Positions 1 to 6,980 of a stretch of 19,357 bases of DNA are shown here, piece by piece; the stretch's first letter is position 1, and every line of letters starts with the position of its first letter. The translations under genes and the position numbers were made by a program. The notes beneath the pieces are model-generated. The model was given only the letters and a program-made list of their open reading frames with translations, did not search any database and was not told the origin of the DNA. Source of the stretch: Gammaproteobacteria bacterium (GTDB lineage: Bacteria > Pseudomonadota > Gammaproteobacteria > Eutrophobiales > Eutrophobiaceae); the NCBI GenBank assembly GCA_016844485.1, contig JAENIZ010000006.1:1-19357 (forward strand), read 5' to 3'.

Positions 1-452
<452 letters not shown>

Positions 453-553
453 ATAACACTCAAGCAGTTTGATAACTTGTCATTTCAGTTGTCATCTGTT
501 CGATGTTGTGACTGAGTAATGCGATAACTTTACAGCTTTCCGAATGTATGTTC
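453..553 (+). other. 23S-5S internal transcribed spacer
   Basis: This is about 100 bases between the end of 23S and the apparent 5S region. No tRNA is visible in it. It contains several short TTGTCAT-like words (around 477, 489 and 555), which could form the processing stems usual for this spacer, but I could not establish a specific fold. Confidence 0.6.
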
Positions 554-685
554 GTTGTCATACACATAACAAAGCACCACTGACAACGGACAGTGCCCGA
601 TACCATCTCGAACTCGGAAGTGAAACCGCTTAGCGCCGATGATAGTGTGGGGCTCTCCCCATGTGAAAGTAGGTCACTGCCAGGC
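554..685 (+). rRNA. 5S ribosomal RNA, 5' half aberrant
   Basis: The 3' two thirds are canonical. The GAACTCGGAAGTGAAAC segment (610-626), the AGCGCCGATGATAGTGTGGGG segment (632-652) and the end GTAGGTCACTGCCAGGCT (668-685) match gammaproteobacterial 5S rRNA. The 5' third does not. No 5' strand able to pair with the terminal CACTGCCAGGC is present, so helix I is not evident. About 12 more bases than expected lie between the CATAAC-AAAGC segment and GAACTC, and 553-560 and 581-588 form a perfect 8-bp inverted repeat instead. The 5' end is therefore uncertain (554-566). It is either a degenerate or rearranged copy or a misassembled one. Confidence 0.7.
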
Positions 686-694
686 TTATATTCC

Positions 695-726
695 AAACCC
701 CTGATGAGCAATCATCGGGGGTTTTT
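695..726 (+). terminator. Rho-independent terminator after 5S
   Basis: A 13-bp stem (AAACCCCTGATGA with TCATCGGGGGTTT, one G-U pair) closes on the loop GCAA and is followed by a T run. It sits 10 bases after the 5S end and should terminate the rRNA operon. A near copy lies at 873-903. Confidence 0.92.
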
Positions 727-735
727 CTTTTGTTT

Positions 736-852
736 TGCAGTGATGTTGTCTATGTAGGTCGCCGCTCTCACACAGCTGCTCCCGGCACCCCTGCCTCCCG
801 CGACATTCGTACATCCATGTACACCGCGACACCCACTCCATCCTGGAGTTTG
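736..852. repeat. Palindrome-rich spacer, probably a dispersed intergenic repeat
   Basis: This stretch lies between the two terminators and looks unlike its AT-rich surroundings: it is rich in C and holds two exact short inverted repeats. These are GTACAT-CC-ATGTAC (809-822) and ACTCCA-TCC-TGGAGT (835-849), each preceded by a CGCGACA-like word. The compact paired-palindrome form resembles dispersed intergenic repeats of Gammaproteobacteria. Only one copy is in the window, so the repetitive nature is inferred. Confidence 0.4.
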
Positions 853-903
853 ACTGCCAGGCTTTTAATATTAAACCCCTGATGAAAAACATCAGGGGTT
901 TTT
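853..903 (+). repeat. Second copy of 5S 3' tail and terminator
   Basis: ACTGCCAGGCTT (853-864), an AT-rich linker and AAACCCCTGATG (873-884) repeat the order seen at 675-706, where the 5S gene ends and its terminator starts. The second hairpin pairs 873-884 perfectly with 890-901 around an AAAAA loop and runs into TTTTT. No other 5S sequence precedes it. The simplest reading is the remnant of a second tandem 5S gene whose body has been lost or replaced by the palindromic spacer. It can act as a second transcription terminator. Confidence 0.75.
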
Positions 904-974
904 CATTTGTTGATATTTCACACCTTACTTCTGAAAAACAGGTAATCCCTGGTTTAATGAGCCGGAGATAAGTA

Positions 975-1685
975 TTAATTATTCCCGATAGCAGTTATTT
1001 CAATTGCAACTCTGCCATCAGAGGCAGTTATTGCCAGATAGCGATATTGAATATTGTGTTCACTTCTGAAATCCTGCCAGGCCCTGAATTCATGTTGTTG
1101 CCAATTGGGATAATTAAAATATTCATCGAATTCTATAATTGTTCCAATTTGTAGTCTGTCAGATAAATTCCAAAGCACCTCGCGCGTAGAACTATAAATA
1201 TCACAATCCACATGTAGGAAAGCGACAGGTTCTTTATTTTCTTCTTTGAACTTGTGTATTGTTTCGGAATACCAGCCTTTATGAAGTCTGACATTTGAAC
1301 GTACCTTGGGGAGTTTTCCCTTCTTTGAGAATGAACCTTTTGTTTCAAGGTGGCCTGACCAGTCTTCCGGCAGCCCTTCAAAAGAATCGAAACCGTGCAC
1401 TTCGCGATTACCGACAGCATTGGCGATAATATTTATCGATTTGCCTCCGGCAACGCCGAATTCCAGAACAAGACCGTTTTTCGGTGCTTTCTTCACACAG
1501 TAAGTGAGTATTTCACTCAGACTCCAGAAGGTAATCGCATCCGGCATGTGCGCCTCGACGTAATCTGCAGAAGATCGTCGTGCACGCAGTTGCAGTTCAT
1601 AAAAGAGGTTTCTTGCATAATATTTGTAGAAAAAACGCCGCACTAGACGTTCCGAAAAACTCCGTTTTGGTTTGTTTTTTTTCAT
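975..1685 (-). CDS. TylF/MycF-type SAM-dependent O-methyltransferase family protein
   Basis: A 236-residue class I methyltransferase of the macrocin O-methyltransferase (TylF) type. The SAM-binding motif I reads LEFGVAGGKSI (74-84), followed by HGFDSFEGLPEDW (97-109), typical of this family. The acidic motif HVDCDIYSST (158-167) and EFDEYF (185-190) supply aspartates that hold Mg2+ in characterised TylF/MycF enzymes. The first ~40 residues are highly basic. Characterised relatives methylate sugar hydroxyls of macrolides, but family members in ordinary proteobacteria act on unknown, probably glycan, substrates, so no substrate is proposed. It starts 9 bases after the gloB stop and is probably co-transcribed with it, with no good ribosome binding site of its own. 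Its 3' end faces the rRNA terminators. Confidence 0.85.
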   Translation of the reverse strand: MKKNKPKRSFSERLVRRFFYKYYARNLFYELQLRARRSSADYVEAHMPDAITFWSLSEILTYCVKKAPKNGLVLEFGVAGGKSINIIANAVGNREVHGFDSFEGLPEDWSGHLETKGSFSKKGKLPKVRSNVRLHKGWYSETIHKFKEENKEPVAFLHVDCDIYSSTREVLWNLSDRLQIGTIIEFDEYFNYPNWQQHEFRAWQDFRSEHNIQYRYLAITASDGRVAIEITAIGNN

Positions 1686-1694
1686 TTAATTATT

Positions 1695-2477
1695 TTAAAA
1701 TTTATCTTTGAGCTGACGGGTCTTTGCGAAGACTTCCACATCGGAAGCGCTTTGCATGTTCAGTGTATTTCGAATATTAGTACTCGTGGGACGCAGAAAA
1801 GGATTGGTCTTTTTTTCAAGCCCTATTATTGAAGGAATAGTAGGCAATCCTTTTGCACGCATTTCGTTGACTTCAAGTGCTCTTTTCATCAAGTCCTGAT
1901 TTTGTGGTTCAACGGTCAAGGCAAACCGGGCATTGGTCTGGGTATATTCGTGTGCACAATAAATTATTGTGTCGTCCGGCCATAGCATTAATTTTTGTAA
2001 TGAATTCCACATTTGCTCCGGGCTTCCTTCAAAGAGGCGGCCACATCCCATGACGAACAAGGTATCACCGACGAATGCGACATGGTCATTTGCAAAGTGA
2101 TAAACGATATGTCCATGTGTATGGCCAGGTGTGTCATAGATATTAGCTGCATGATCGCCAAATTCAAATACATCACCTTCTCCAATCTGGATATCTATAC
2201 CGGGAATCCGTGCTGCATCAGCGCGCGGCCCAACAATCACGCAATCTGTTTTTTCTTTTAATTCCAGATTACCACCGGCGTGGTCCCAGTGGTGATGGGT
2301 ATTTAGGATGTGTGTTAGAGTCCAGTTTTTCCCCGCGAGCGCGTTTTCAATCGCAGCTACTTCAGGCGTATCAACAGTGGCGGTTAAATTATGTTTTTTA
2401 TCATGGAGCAGAAAACCATAGTTATCCGACAGACAGGGAAACATATGGATTTCAAGTTGCGTGAATGAGTCAGGCAT
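1695..2477 (-). CDS. gloB: Hydroxyacylglutathione hydrolase (glyoxalase II)
   Basis: This cytoplasmic enzyme hydrolyses S-D-lactoylglutathione to D-lactate and glutathione, the second step of methylglyoxal detoxification. At 260 residues it has the usual GloB length. The metallo-beta-lactamase fold carries THHHWDHAGG (60-69) with H61, H63, D65 and H66, then GHTHGH (118-123), D138 in VGDTLF, and H176 in CAHEYT. This is the complete dinuclear metal set of GloB. The C-terminal substrate-binding part includes NPFLRP (225-230). The ATG start gives MPDSFTQLEIHMFPCLSDNY; Shine-Dalgarno pairing is weak. It is divergent from the FmdB-like gene, with a 127-bp shared promoter region, and leads into the downstream methyltransferase. 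Confidence 0.95.
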   Translation of the reverse strand: MPDSFTQLEIHMFPCLSDNYGFLLHDKKHNLTATVDTPEVAAIENALAGKNWTLTHILNTHHHWDHAGGNLELKEKTDCVIVGPRADAARIPGIDIQIGEGDVFEFGDHAANIYDTPGHTHGHIVYHFANDHVAFVGDTLFVMGCGRLFEGSPEQMWNSLQKLMLWPDDTIIYCAHEYTQTNARFALTVEPQNQDLMKRALEVNEMRAKGLPTIPSIIGLEKKTNPFLRPTSTNIRNTLNMQSASDVEVFAKTRQLKDKF

Positions 2478-2604
2478 TGATTGGTTTCATTGATGGTATA
2501 AAGGGCTGATTCAGGTGCCCATAGTGTACACAATCTCTTGAACATTTATATGAATTACCCATTATACTAAATGAATAATATTAATGATTTGAGGTAATAA
2601 TTTC

Positions 2605-2943
2605 GTGCCACTGTATGATTATTTATGTGAGGCAAACGGCCGAAAAGTTGAGGTTAATCACCCTGTCGAGGCGACACTTCAGACCTGGGGTGAGTTATGT
2701 TATGTGGCCCGGACCCCGCTTGGAGATACTGATCCGATGGCGCCCATCAGAAAGCTTATTTCCGCTCCGAGTATTTCTATTCCTATTGCCGATTCCAGAC
2801 TCAAGGAGCTTGGGTTTACAAAGCTGGTCAGGCGGGATCAGGGTGTCTTTGAAAATGTGACAGCGCTTGATCATGAGAAGAGGTATTTCAAGGCCGGGGA
2901 CCCTTCATCCATGCCGGATTTCAAGAAAAAGATCGAAGATTAA
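2605..2943 (+). CDS. FmdB-like putative zinc-ribbon small protein
   Basis: A 112-residue protein beginning MPLYDYLCEANGR, the opening of the FmdB/putative regulatory zinc-ribbon family, followed by the VEVNHP...TWGELC segment common in its proteobacterial members. A canonical FmdB ribbon has two CxxC-type pairs; here only C8 and C32 are left in the N-terminal 40 residues, so zinc binding is doubtful. The C-terminal two thirds (APIRKLISAP... to the end) have no motif I recognise. The GTG start at 2605 is chosen because GAGGT (2591-2595) sits 9 bases upstream and the family signature begins there. It is divergent from gloB and convergent with the hydrolase at 2969, 25 bp apart. Function unknown. 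Confidence 0.75.
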   Translation: MPLYDYLCEANGRKVEVNHPVEATLQTWGELCYVARTPLGDTDPMAPIRKLISAPSISIPIADSRLKELGFTKLVRRDQGVFENVTALDHEKRYFKAGDPSSMPDFKKKIED

Positions 2944-2968
2944 TTCTGAGTTTCCTTATAAGATGTGG

Positions 2969-3952
2969 TTACTCCCATTCCAGTTCGATAAATACCCTGG
3001 ATATATTGCTTCGATGATGTTGATCAAATAACAGCCATTTTTCTTTTTCTGTATTACCAATAGTTTCTATTGCTTCTTCCATGAACAGGCCATTGGCTAT
3101 GGCTTGTCGTGTCTCATCCAGCAGCATGTTTAAATATATTTCTTGTGCCGTCATTACTTCGGGCCAGTTGCTACTTGATGGACCATGACCCGGAATTACA
3201 AAGTCAACATCATAACCCTTCAACTCATCCATGGCTGACAACCAGCCTTTCAAACTGCCATCGAGTGAGGGGATGCGTTCCCTGAACAGGAGATCACCGG
3301 CCCATAATGTTTTTGTTTTTTGATCTGAAATGGTTAAATCGGCATGACTATGTGCTGTTGGGTAAGCAGTCAACAATAACGTTCTTCCACCGAGATCAAG
3401 CTCTAAAGTATTTTCCACGGTTTTATCAGGGCCAACAACTGATTTTTCTGAAGGCTCAGGTCCAAGATCTTCAGTGAATTGTTCGAGGAAGAAGGCACGA
3501 TTTGCCTCAATAGCATCCGCAAGTCCCACATGTCCGATAAATGCCGGTTTCTCATCTACAAAGGCCAGATTACCGAGGACATGATCAAAGTGGACATGTG
3601 TGTTGATAACGTAGCAGATAGGTAAATCTGTAATTGAACGAATTGCTTCATGCAACTCCCGGCCGATCTTTACTGAACCTCCGGTGTCAATGACCGCAAC
3701 GCATTTTTCACCGAGGATGAACCCGATATTCGCAATATCATCATGTTGTGGATCATCGAAACGAACATGAACACCTTCATGCAGATAATTGCCTTGGGTA
3801 ACTTCAATAATCCTGAATGAAGTATGTTTGATCGCACCGGCACTATTGGCTACCCTCCTGGTAGGAGAATTCGATCCACTTAAAATAATAATGCTTGCAA
3901 TTACTGTAATAGTGACCAGGAGTGAAATTGTAAATTTGCCAGCCATGTTCAT
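2969..3952 (-). CDS. Exported metallo-beta-lactamase-fold hydrolase, SoxH / quinoprotein relay type
   Basis: A 327-residue protein with an N-terminal hydrophobic segment (7-26) that is a signal peptide or membrane anchor, so the enzyme domain should be periplasmic. The metallo-beta-lactamase motif is THVHFDH (118-124), with further ligands in the TAHSHAD segment (199-205), D220 in WAGDLLF and H256 in PGHGP. The C-terminal end (FDQHHRSNISRVFIELEWE) and overall plan resemble the SoxH-related 'quinoprotein relay system zinc metallohydrolases', which co-occur with PQQ-dependent dehydrogenases in other genomes. No PQQ or quinoprotein gene is in this window, so that role is not supported locally. 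Substrate unknown. It is a stand-alone gene whose own promoter must lie in 3953-4100. Confidence 0.8.
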   Translation of the reverse strand: MNMAGKFTISLLVTITVIASIIILSGSNSPTRRVANSAGAIKHTSFRIIEVTQGNYLHEGVHVRFDDPQHDDIANIGFILGEKCVAVIDTGGSVKIGRELHEAIRSITDLPICYVINTHVHFDHVLGNLAFVDEKPAFIGHVGLADAIEANRAFFLEQFTEDLGPEPSEKSVVGPDKTVENTLELDLGGRTLLLTAYPTAHSHADLTISDQKTKTLWAGDLLFRERIPSLDGSLKGWLSAMDELKGYDVDFVIPGHGPSSSNWPEVMTAQEIYLNMLLDETRQAIANGLFMEEAIETIGNTEKEKWLLFDQHHRSNISRVFIELEWE

Positions 3953-4170
3953 TTAATTTTTCTATCTTAAATTACGTGACGATCTATATCTAGATGATTT
4001 TCATCCCCCGAACGTTATAAGACCTTCTGCGTTCAATATTCATTTATTTAAGGAGAAGTATTTTGTTAGGATACTGCGATAACAACACCTTGCGGCTGGG
4101 ATAAATTCCCGAATTTTAAATCTTAATTAACATCAATAATTTACTGTCCATATGGCCAATTTTATATAAA

Positions 4171-4182
4171 AGAACATGTTCT
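4171..4182. promoter_or_regulatory. Perfect palindrome AGAACATGTTCT, possible operator
   Basis: A fully symmetric 12-mer inside the gene-free region, flanked by TATATAAA and AATT-rich sequence. It has the form of a homodimer binding site. It does not fit gammaproteobacterial LexA (CTGT-N8-ACAG). No regulator can be assigned. Confidence 0.35.
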
Positions 4183-4301
4183 AACTAATTGAATTTTATG
4201 AAATATTCTATTTCTGCATTTTTCAGTGCATTTATTGGAAACCGGGTCTATTGACTGGATGTACCTGGAATTTTGCGCTAGGGTTATGTATGTAGGGTTC
4301 A

Positions 4302-4322
4302 GAACCTGTGATTGTCAGGTTC
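4302..4322 (+). promoter_or_regulatory. Stem-loop in the leader of the DUF465 gene
   Basis: GAACCTG (4302-4308) and CAGGTTC (4316-4322) form an exact 7-bp stem with a 7-base loop, ending 33 bases before the ATG at 4356. It lies in the probable 5' untranslated region and could affect message stability or translation. No known riboswitch shape is recognised. Confidence 0.35.
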
Positions 4323-4355
4323 AGCTATTGTCAAATAATTAAGATAGGGGGGAAT

Positions 4356-4580
4356 ATGTTTGAATTTGATCATGAAATAGTTGACTTTCTAGTATCTGAA
4401 AATAAAGACTTCAAACGTTTATTTGAAAAACATGGTGAACTCAAACAGCGTGTTAATGATGCCAATACAGGAACGATTCCGGTTGATAATTTCACGCTTG
4501 AGAATATGAAAAAGGAAAAATTGTTATTGAAAGATCGTATGGCCCACATGATTGAGGATTATCGGCGGGCTCACGTTTAA
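4356..4580 (+). CDS. DUF465 / YdcH family small protein
   Basis: A 74-residue charged helical protein. The pattern FDHEIVDFLVSENKDFKRLFEKHGEL at the start and LKDRMAHMIEDYRR at the end is that of the YdcH/DUF465 family, which forms short helical hairpins or coiled coils. Its cellular role is not established. The ATG at 4356 is chosen over the in-frame GTG at 4308 because AGGGGGG (4346-4352) sits directly upstream and the family similarity begins at MFEFDHE. It is a single-gene unit closed by the terminator at 4622-4660. Confidence 0.9.
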   Translation: MFEFDHEIVDFLVSENKDFKRLFEKHGELKQRVNDANTGTIPVDNFTLENMKKEKLLLKDRMAHMIEDYRRAHV

Positions 4581-4621
4581 AAGTTGTTTAATTATATTGC
4601 CGATACAGGATCGGCAAAAAC

Positions 4622-4660
4622 AAAAACCCCACAGAATCTAGGTCATTATGTGGGGTTTTT
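4622..4660. terminator. Bidirectional rho-independent terminator
   Basis: AAAAACCCCACA (4622-4633) pairs perfectly with TGTGGGGTTTTT (4649-4660). With an A run on one side and a T run on the other it can stop transcription from both the DUF465 gene (plus) and the TauE/SafE gene (minus). A second exact hairpin (4597-4604 with 4610-4617) lies just upstream on the plus strand, without its own T tract. Confidence 0.9.
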
Positions 4661-4685
4661 AATCAAATCATGTCAGGGAAATCAT

Positions 4686-5468
4686 TTAGACTGCCAAGCG
4701 TATCCCAATCAAAAATAACATACTGGCGAGGGCCGGGCGCACGATTTTTTCCGGGAGTTGCGAGCCGAGATGACTACCTAAATAGATCCCTGGCAGGGAT
4801 CCGATTAGCAAGCTGATTAACAAAATGAGATCGACTGTCCCCAGAAATAAGTGACCAAGACCCGAGATAGTAGTAATGGGTACTGCATGGGCTAAATCTG
4901 TGCCTACTATGGATATAGCGGGTATGCGAGGGTAGAGGAAAAACAGGAAAGCTGCGCCAAGTGCACCGGCCCCGACAGATGAGAAGGTCACCAAAGTACC
5001 GATCAAGGCACCCGCTAAAATTGTCATTGGCTTACAAATGCGGCGGTGAATTATGCGGATACTGGAAAATCGTTCGTTTTGGCTGAATGTTTGCAGTTTT
5101 CCCTTGAAGAGCAGCACCAGAGAGGTCAGGATCAATGCGATGCTCAGCGAAGTGGTAATCAGTCGATCATAATTTACCCCGGCCTCACCAAGCTTTTTAA
5201 GTACCATGATCGAGAGAAATGTGGCAGGCACACTGCCAAGACACAATAGCCCTACGATCGCCCACTGAATCGTCCCGCGACGATGGTGGACAAATACCCC
5301 ACCTGATTTTGTCACCGCAGCAAATAGCAGGTCTGTACCTACTGCGATGGCAGGCTTGATACCAAAGAACAGCACGAGGATAGGAGTCATCAGGGAACCA
5401 CCCCCAACACCCGTGAGGCCAACAATGAATCCCACGATAAAACCAGCGATTGAATATTCAAAATCCAT
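4686..5468 (-). CDS. TauE/SafE family anion exporter (sulfite/sulfonate-type permease)
   Basis: A roughly 260-residue polytopic inner-membrane protein with about eight hydrophobic segments. The family signature is at the start (GFIVGLTGVGGGSLMTPILV) and is followed by GIKPAIAVGTDLLFAAVTKSGG; the second half repeats it as VTFSSVGAGALGAAFLFFLYP and IVGTDLAHAVPI, the internal duplication typical of TauE/SafE. Characterised relatives export sulfite, sulfoacetate or related organosulfur anions. The ATG at 5468 is preferred to a TTG one codon upstream. It is divergent from cysB with about 130 bp between, so control by CysB is plausible and would fit a role in sulfur overflow; this is inference from position. 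Confidence 0.88.
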   Translation of the reverse strand: MDFEYSIAGFIVGFIVGLTGVGGGSLMTPILVLFFGIKPAIAVGTDLLFAAVTKSGGVFVHHRRGTIQWAIVGLLCLGSVPATFLSIMVLKKLGEAGVNYDRLITTSLSIALILTSLVLLFKGKLQTFSQNERFSSIRIIHRRICKPMTILAGALIGTLVTFSSVGAGALGAAFLFFLYPRIPAISIVGTDLAHAVPITTISGLGHLFLGTVDLILLISLLIGSLPGIYLGSHLGSQLPEKIVRPALASMLFLIGIRLAV

Positions 5469-5512
5469 CAAATGAAGGCTTATCCTGATAAAGGTTTTGT
5501 AAACAAAAGACC

Positions 5513-5540
5513 TTGTAATGTAGCAAGAGTATTCTATACT
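5513..5540 (+). promoter_or_regulatory. Candidate sigma70 promoter for cysB
   Basis: TTGTAA (5513-5518) and TATACT (5535-5540) are separated by 16 bases, a good -35/-10 pair, and would start transcription about 55 bases before the cysB ATG. The same interval must also carry the promoter of the divergent TauE/SafE gene, so a CysB tetramer here could control both genes, including itself. Confidence 0.45.
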
Positions 5541-5601
5541 GAAAAGTAATTATTACGTATATTTTTATATCATAATTGCATAAAACGACTTGTAACTACT
5601 A

Positions 5602-6576
5602 ATGAAACTTCAACAACTCCGCTATATCTGGGAAGTGTCCAGACATGATCTTAATGTGTCCACGACAGCGGAAAGTTTATTCACCTCCCAGCCCGGAATA
5701 AGTAAGCAAGTTCGGATGCTCGAAGACGAACTTGGAGTCCAGATATTTCATCGCAGTGGCAAGCATCTTACGGAGATTACACCTGCAGGGCAGGCCATTA
5801 TCAGAATTGCCGGGGATATCCTCGATAAGGTCGAAAATGTGCGACGGATTGCAGAGGAATTCAGCGATAAGGAACGGGGGACATTATCTATTGCAACCAC
5901 GCACACACAAGCCCGCTATGCGTTGCCGAGTGTAATACAACGATTTATCAGCCGTTATCCTGAAGTTTCATTGCATATGCATCAGGGCACACCGGTACAA
6001 ATATCCGAGTTGGCATCCAAGGGGACGGTGGATTTTGCGATTGCCACGGAAGCGCTGGAGTTATTCGAAAATCTTATCATGATGCCCTGTTATCGCTGGA
6101 ATCGCAGTGTTATTGTCCGCCATGATCATCCTTTATTAAAGCAAAAGTCATTAACGTTAAAGGCACTCTCGGAATATCCCATCGTTACCTATGTATTTGG
6201 ATTTACCGGCCGCTCACAACTCGATCAGGCCTTTAATGCCGCAGGTTACACGCCACGAGTGGTATTTACTGCAACGGATGCCGATGTCATCAAGACCTAT
6301 GTCAAGCTTGGTCTCGGGGTCGGTATCGTTGCGAGCATGGCCTATGATCCCAAATTGGATAATGATTTGAAGGCGCTCGATGCCAGTCATCTGTTTGCGG
6401 CCAGCACTACCAAGATCGGCTTTCGTCGGGGTATTTATTTGCGCAGTTACATGTATGAGTTTATGGAATTATTTGCGCCCCATCTGACACGTGAGGTGGT
6501 TGAAGGCGCAATAAAAACCCGTTCTAATGAAGAGCTGGAGGGATTGTTTAAAGATCTTGAATTACCGATACACTGA
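5602..6576 (+). CDS. cysB: CysB, LysR-type master regulator of sulfur assimilation
   Basis: A 324-residue LysR-family regulator, the same length as enterobacterial CysB. The N-terminal winged helix-turn-helix starts MKLQQLRYIWEV and includes the recognition region TSQPGISKQVRMLE (28-41). The effector domain keeps T100, T102 and Q103 (in ATTHTQARY), T149 and T202, the residues lining the anion/inducer pocket in CysB, at the same numbers. Known CysB proteins activate cys genes with N-acetylserine (or O-acetylserine) under sulfur limitation and repress their own gene. Here it lies next to the TauE/SafE exporter and converges on the cysH pair. The ATG is the only sensible start; no clear Shine-Dalgarno is seen. 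Confidence 0.95.
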   Translation: MKLQQLRYIWEVSRHDLNVSTTAESLFTSQPGISKQVRMLEDELGVQIFHRSGKHLTEITPAGQAIIRIAGDILDKVENVRRIAEEFSDKERGTLSIATTHTQARYALPSVIQRFISRYPEVSLHMHQGTPVQISELASKGTVDFAIATEALELFENLIMMPCYRWNRSVIVRHDHPLLKQKSLTLKALSEYPIVTYVFGFTGRSQLDQAFNAAGYTPRVVFTATDADVIKTYVKLGLGVGIVASMAYDPKLDNDLKALDASHLFAASTTKIGFRRGIYLRSYMYEFMELFAPHLTREVVEGAIKTRSNEELEGLFKDLELPIH

Positions 6577-6638
6577 GTCAGTTACAAGAGATGAACAACC
6601 AATAATTTATGACTAGTTGTCTGTTGCTTGCAGCTGGA

Positions 6639-6974
6639 TTAGATATAATCAAGGTCTGTGTTTTGATCCATGATGTCGGTAATCTCTTCCTGCTCTGAGG
6701 TTTTGGCGTTAAGGACCTCTTTCAGGAAGCGAAAATAAACAGTATAGATTCGTGGGAGTTTGTCTTTTTCTTCAACGATGAAAAAAGGTGCGCGATCTAC
6801 CTTGTATTGAGCCGCCAGGCGCATACCTTCGCTTTCCGGATCACGTTCGTCGGCGATAATAATTTTATCAATCCTGACGGCCAGTCCTGCATCTTCCAGC
6901 CTTTTTTCAACTTCCGCACACTTACGACAGGGTGAGCCATCTTCCTTGATCTTTTTGATCATGGAGATAGTCAT
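6639..6974 (-). CDS. Thioredoxin-fold protein with a CRKC motif, cysH-linked
   Basis: A 111-residue soluble protein with no signal peptide. It has a glutaredoxin/thioredoxin-like plan: SPCRKCAEVEKRLEDAG (14-30) supplies a CxxC redox motif (C16, C19) at the start of a helix, and RAPFFIVE supplies the cis-proline loop before a beta strand. The last ~20 residues are acidic. It follows cysH by only 6 bases and is almost certainly co-transcribed. APS/PAPS reductases need a dithiol donor (thioredoxin or glutaredoxin) to resolve their thiosulfonate intermediate, so this could be a dedicated reductant for CysH; that is inference from the motif and the linkage. I do not recognise a named family. Confidence 0.75.
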   Translation of the reverse strand: MTISMIKKIKEDGSPCRKCAEVEKRLEDAGLAVRIDKIIIADERDPESEGMRLAAQYKVDRAPFFIVEEKDKLPRIYTVYFRFLKEVLNAKTSEQEEITDIMDQNTDLDYI

Positions 6975-6980
6975 AATATT

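Larger units (their letters stand above)
3953..4355. other. Gene-free AT-rich intergenic region
   Basis: About 400 bases between the divergent hydrolase and DUF465 genes. I see no coding frame beyond tiny ones and no recognisable RNA gene. It holds a perfect 12-bp palindrome at 4171-4182 and a 7-bp stem-loop at 4302-4322 just before the DUF465 gene. It must contain at least two promoters. Confidence 0.6.

Noticed and set aside
460..892. Two minus-strand open frames across the 5S region and spacer
   Set aside because: They read through 5S rRNA and terminator hairpins in antisense and have no recognisable protein features.
4063..4104. TTG-started 13-codon frame with an AAGGAG upstream in the gene-free region
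   Set aside because: Too short and of no recognisable pattern; a purine-rich word in an AT-rich region is not enough.
4171..4182. Palindrome as a LexA/SOS box
   Set aside because: Gammaproteobacterial LexA uses CTGT-N8-ACAG, and the Gram-positive type GAAC-N4-GTTC has a longer centre; neither fits, and no SOS gene is adjacent.
4308..4355. Upstream GTG start for the DUF465 gene
   Set aside because: It would begin inside the stem-loop, lacks a ribosome binding site, and the family starts at MFEFDHE with a strong AGGGGGG just before it.
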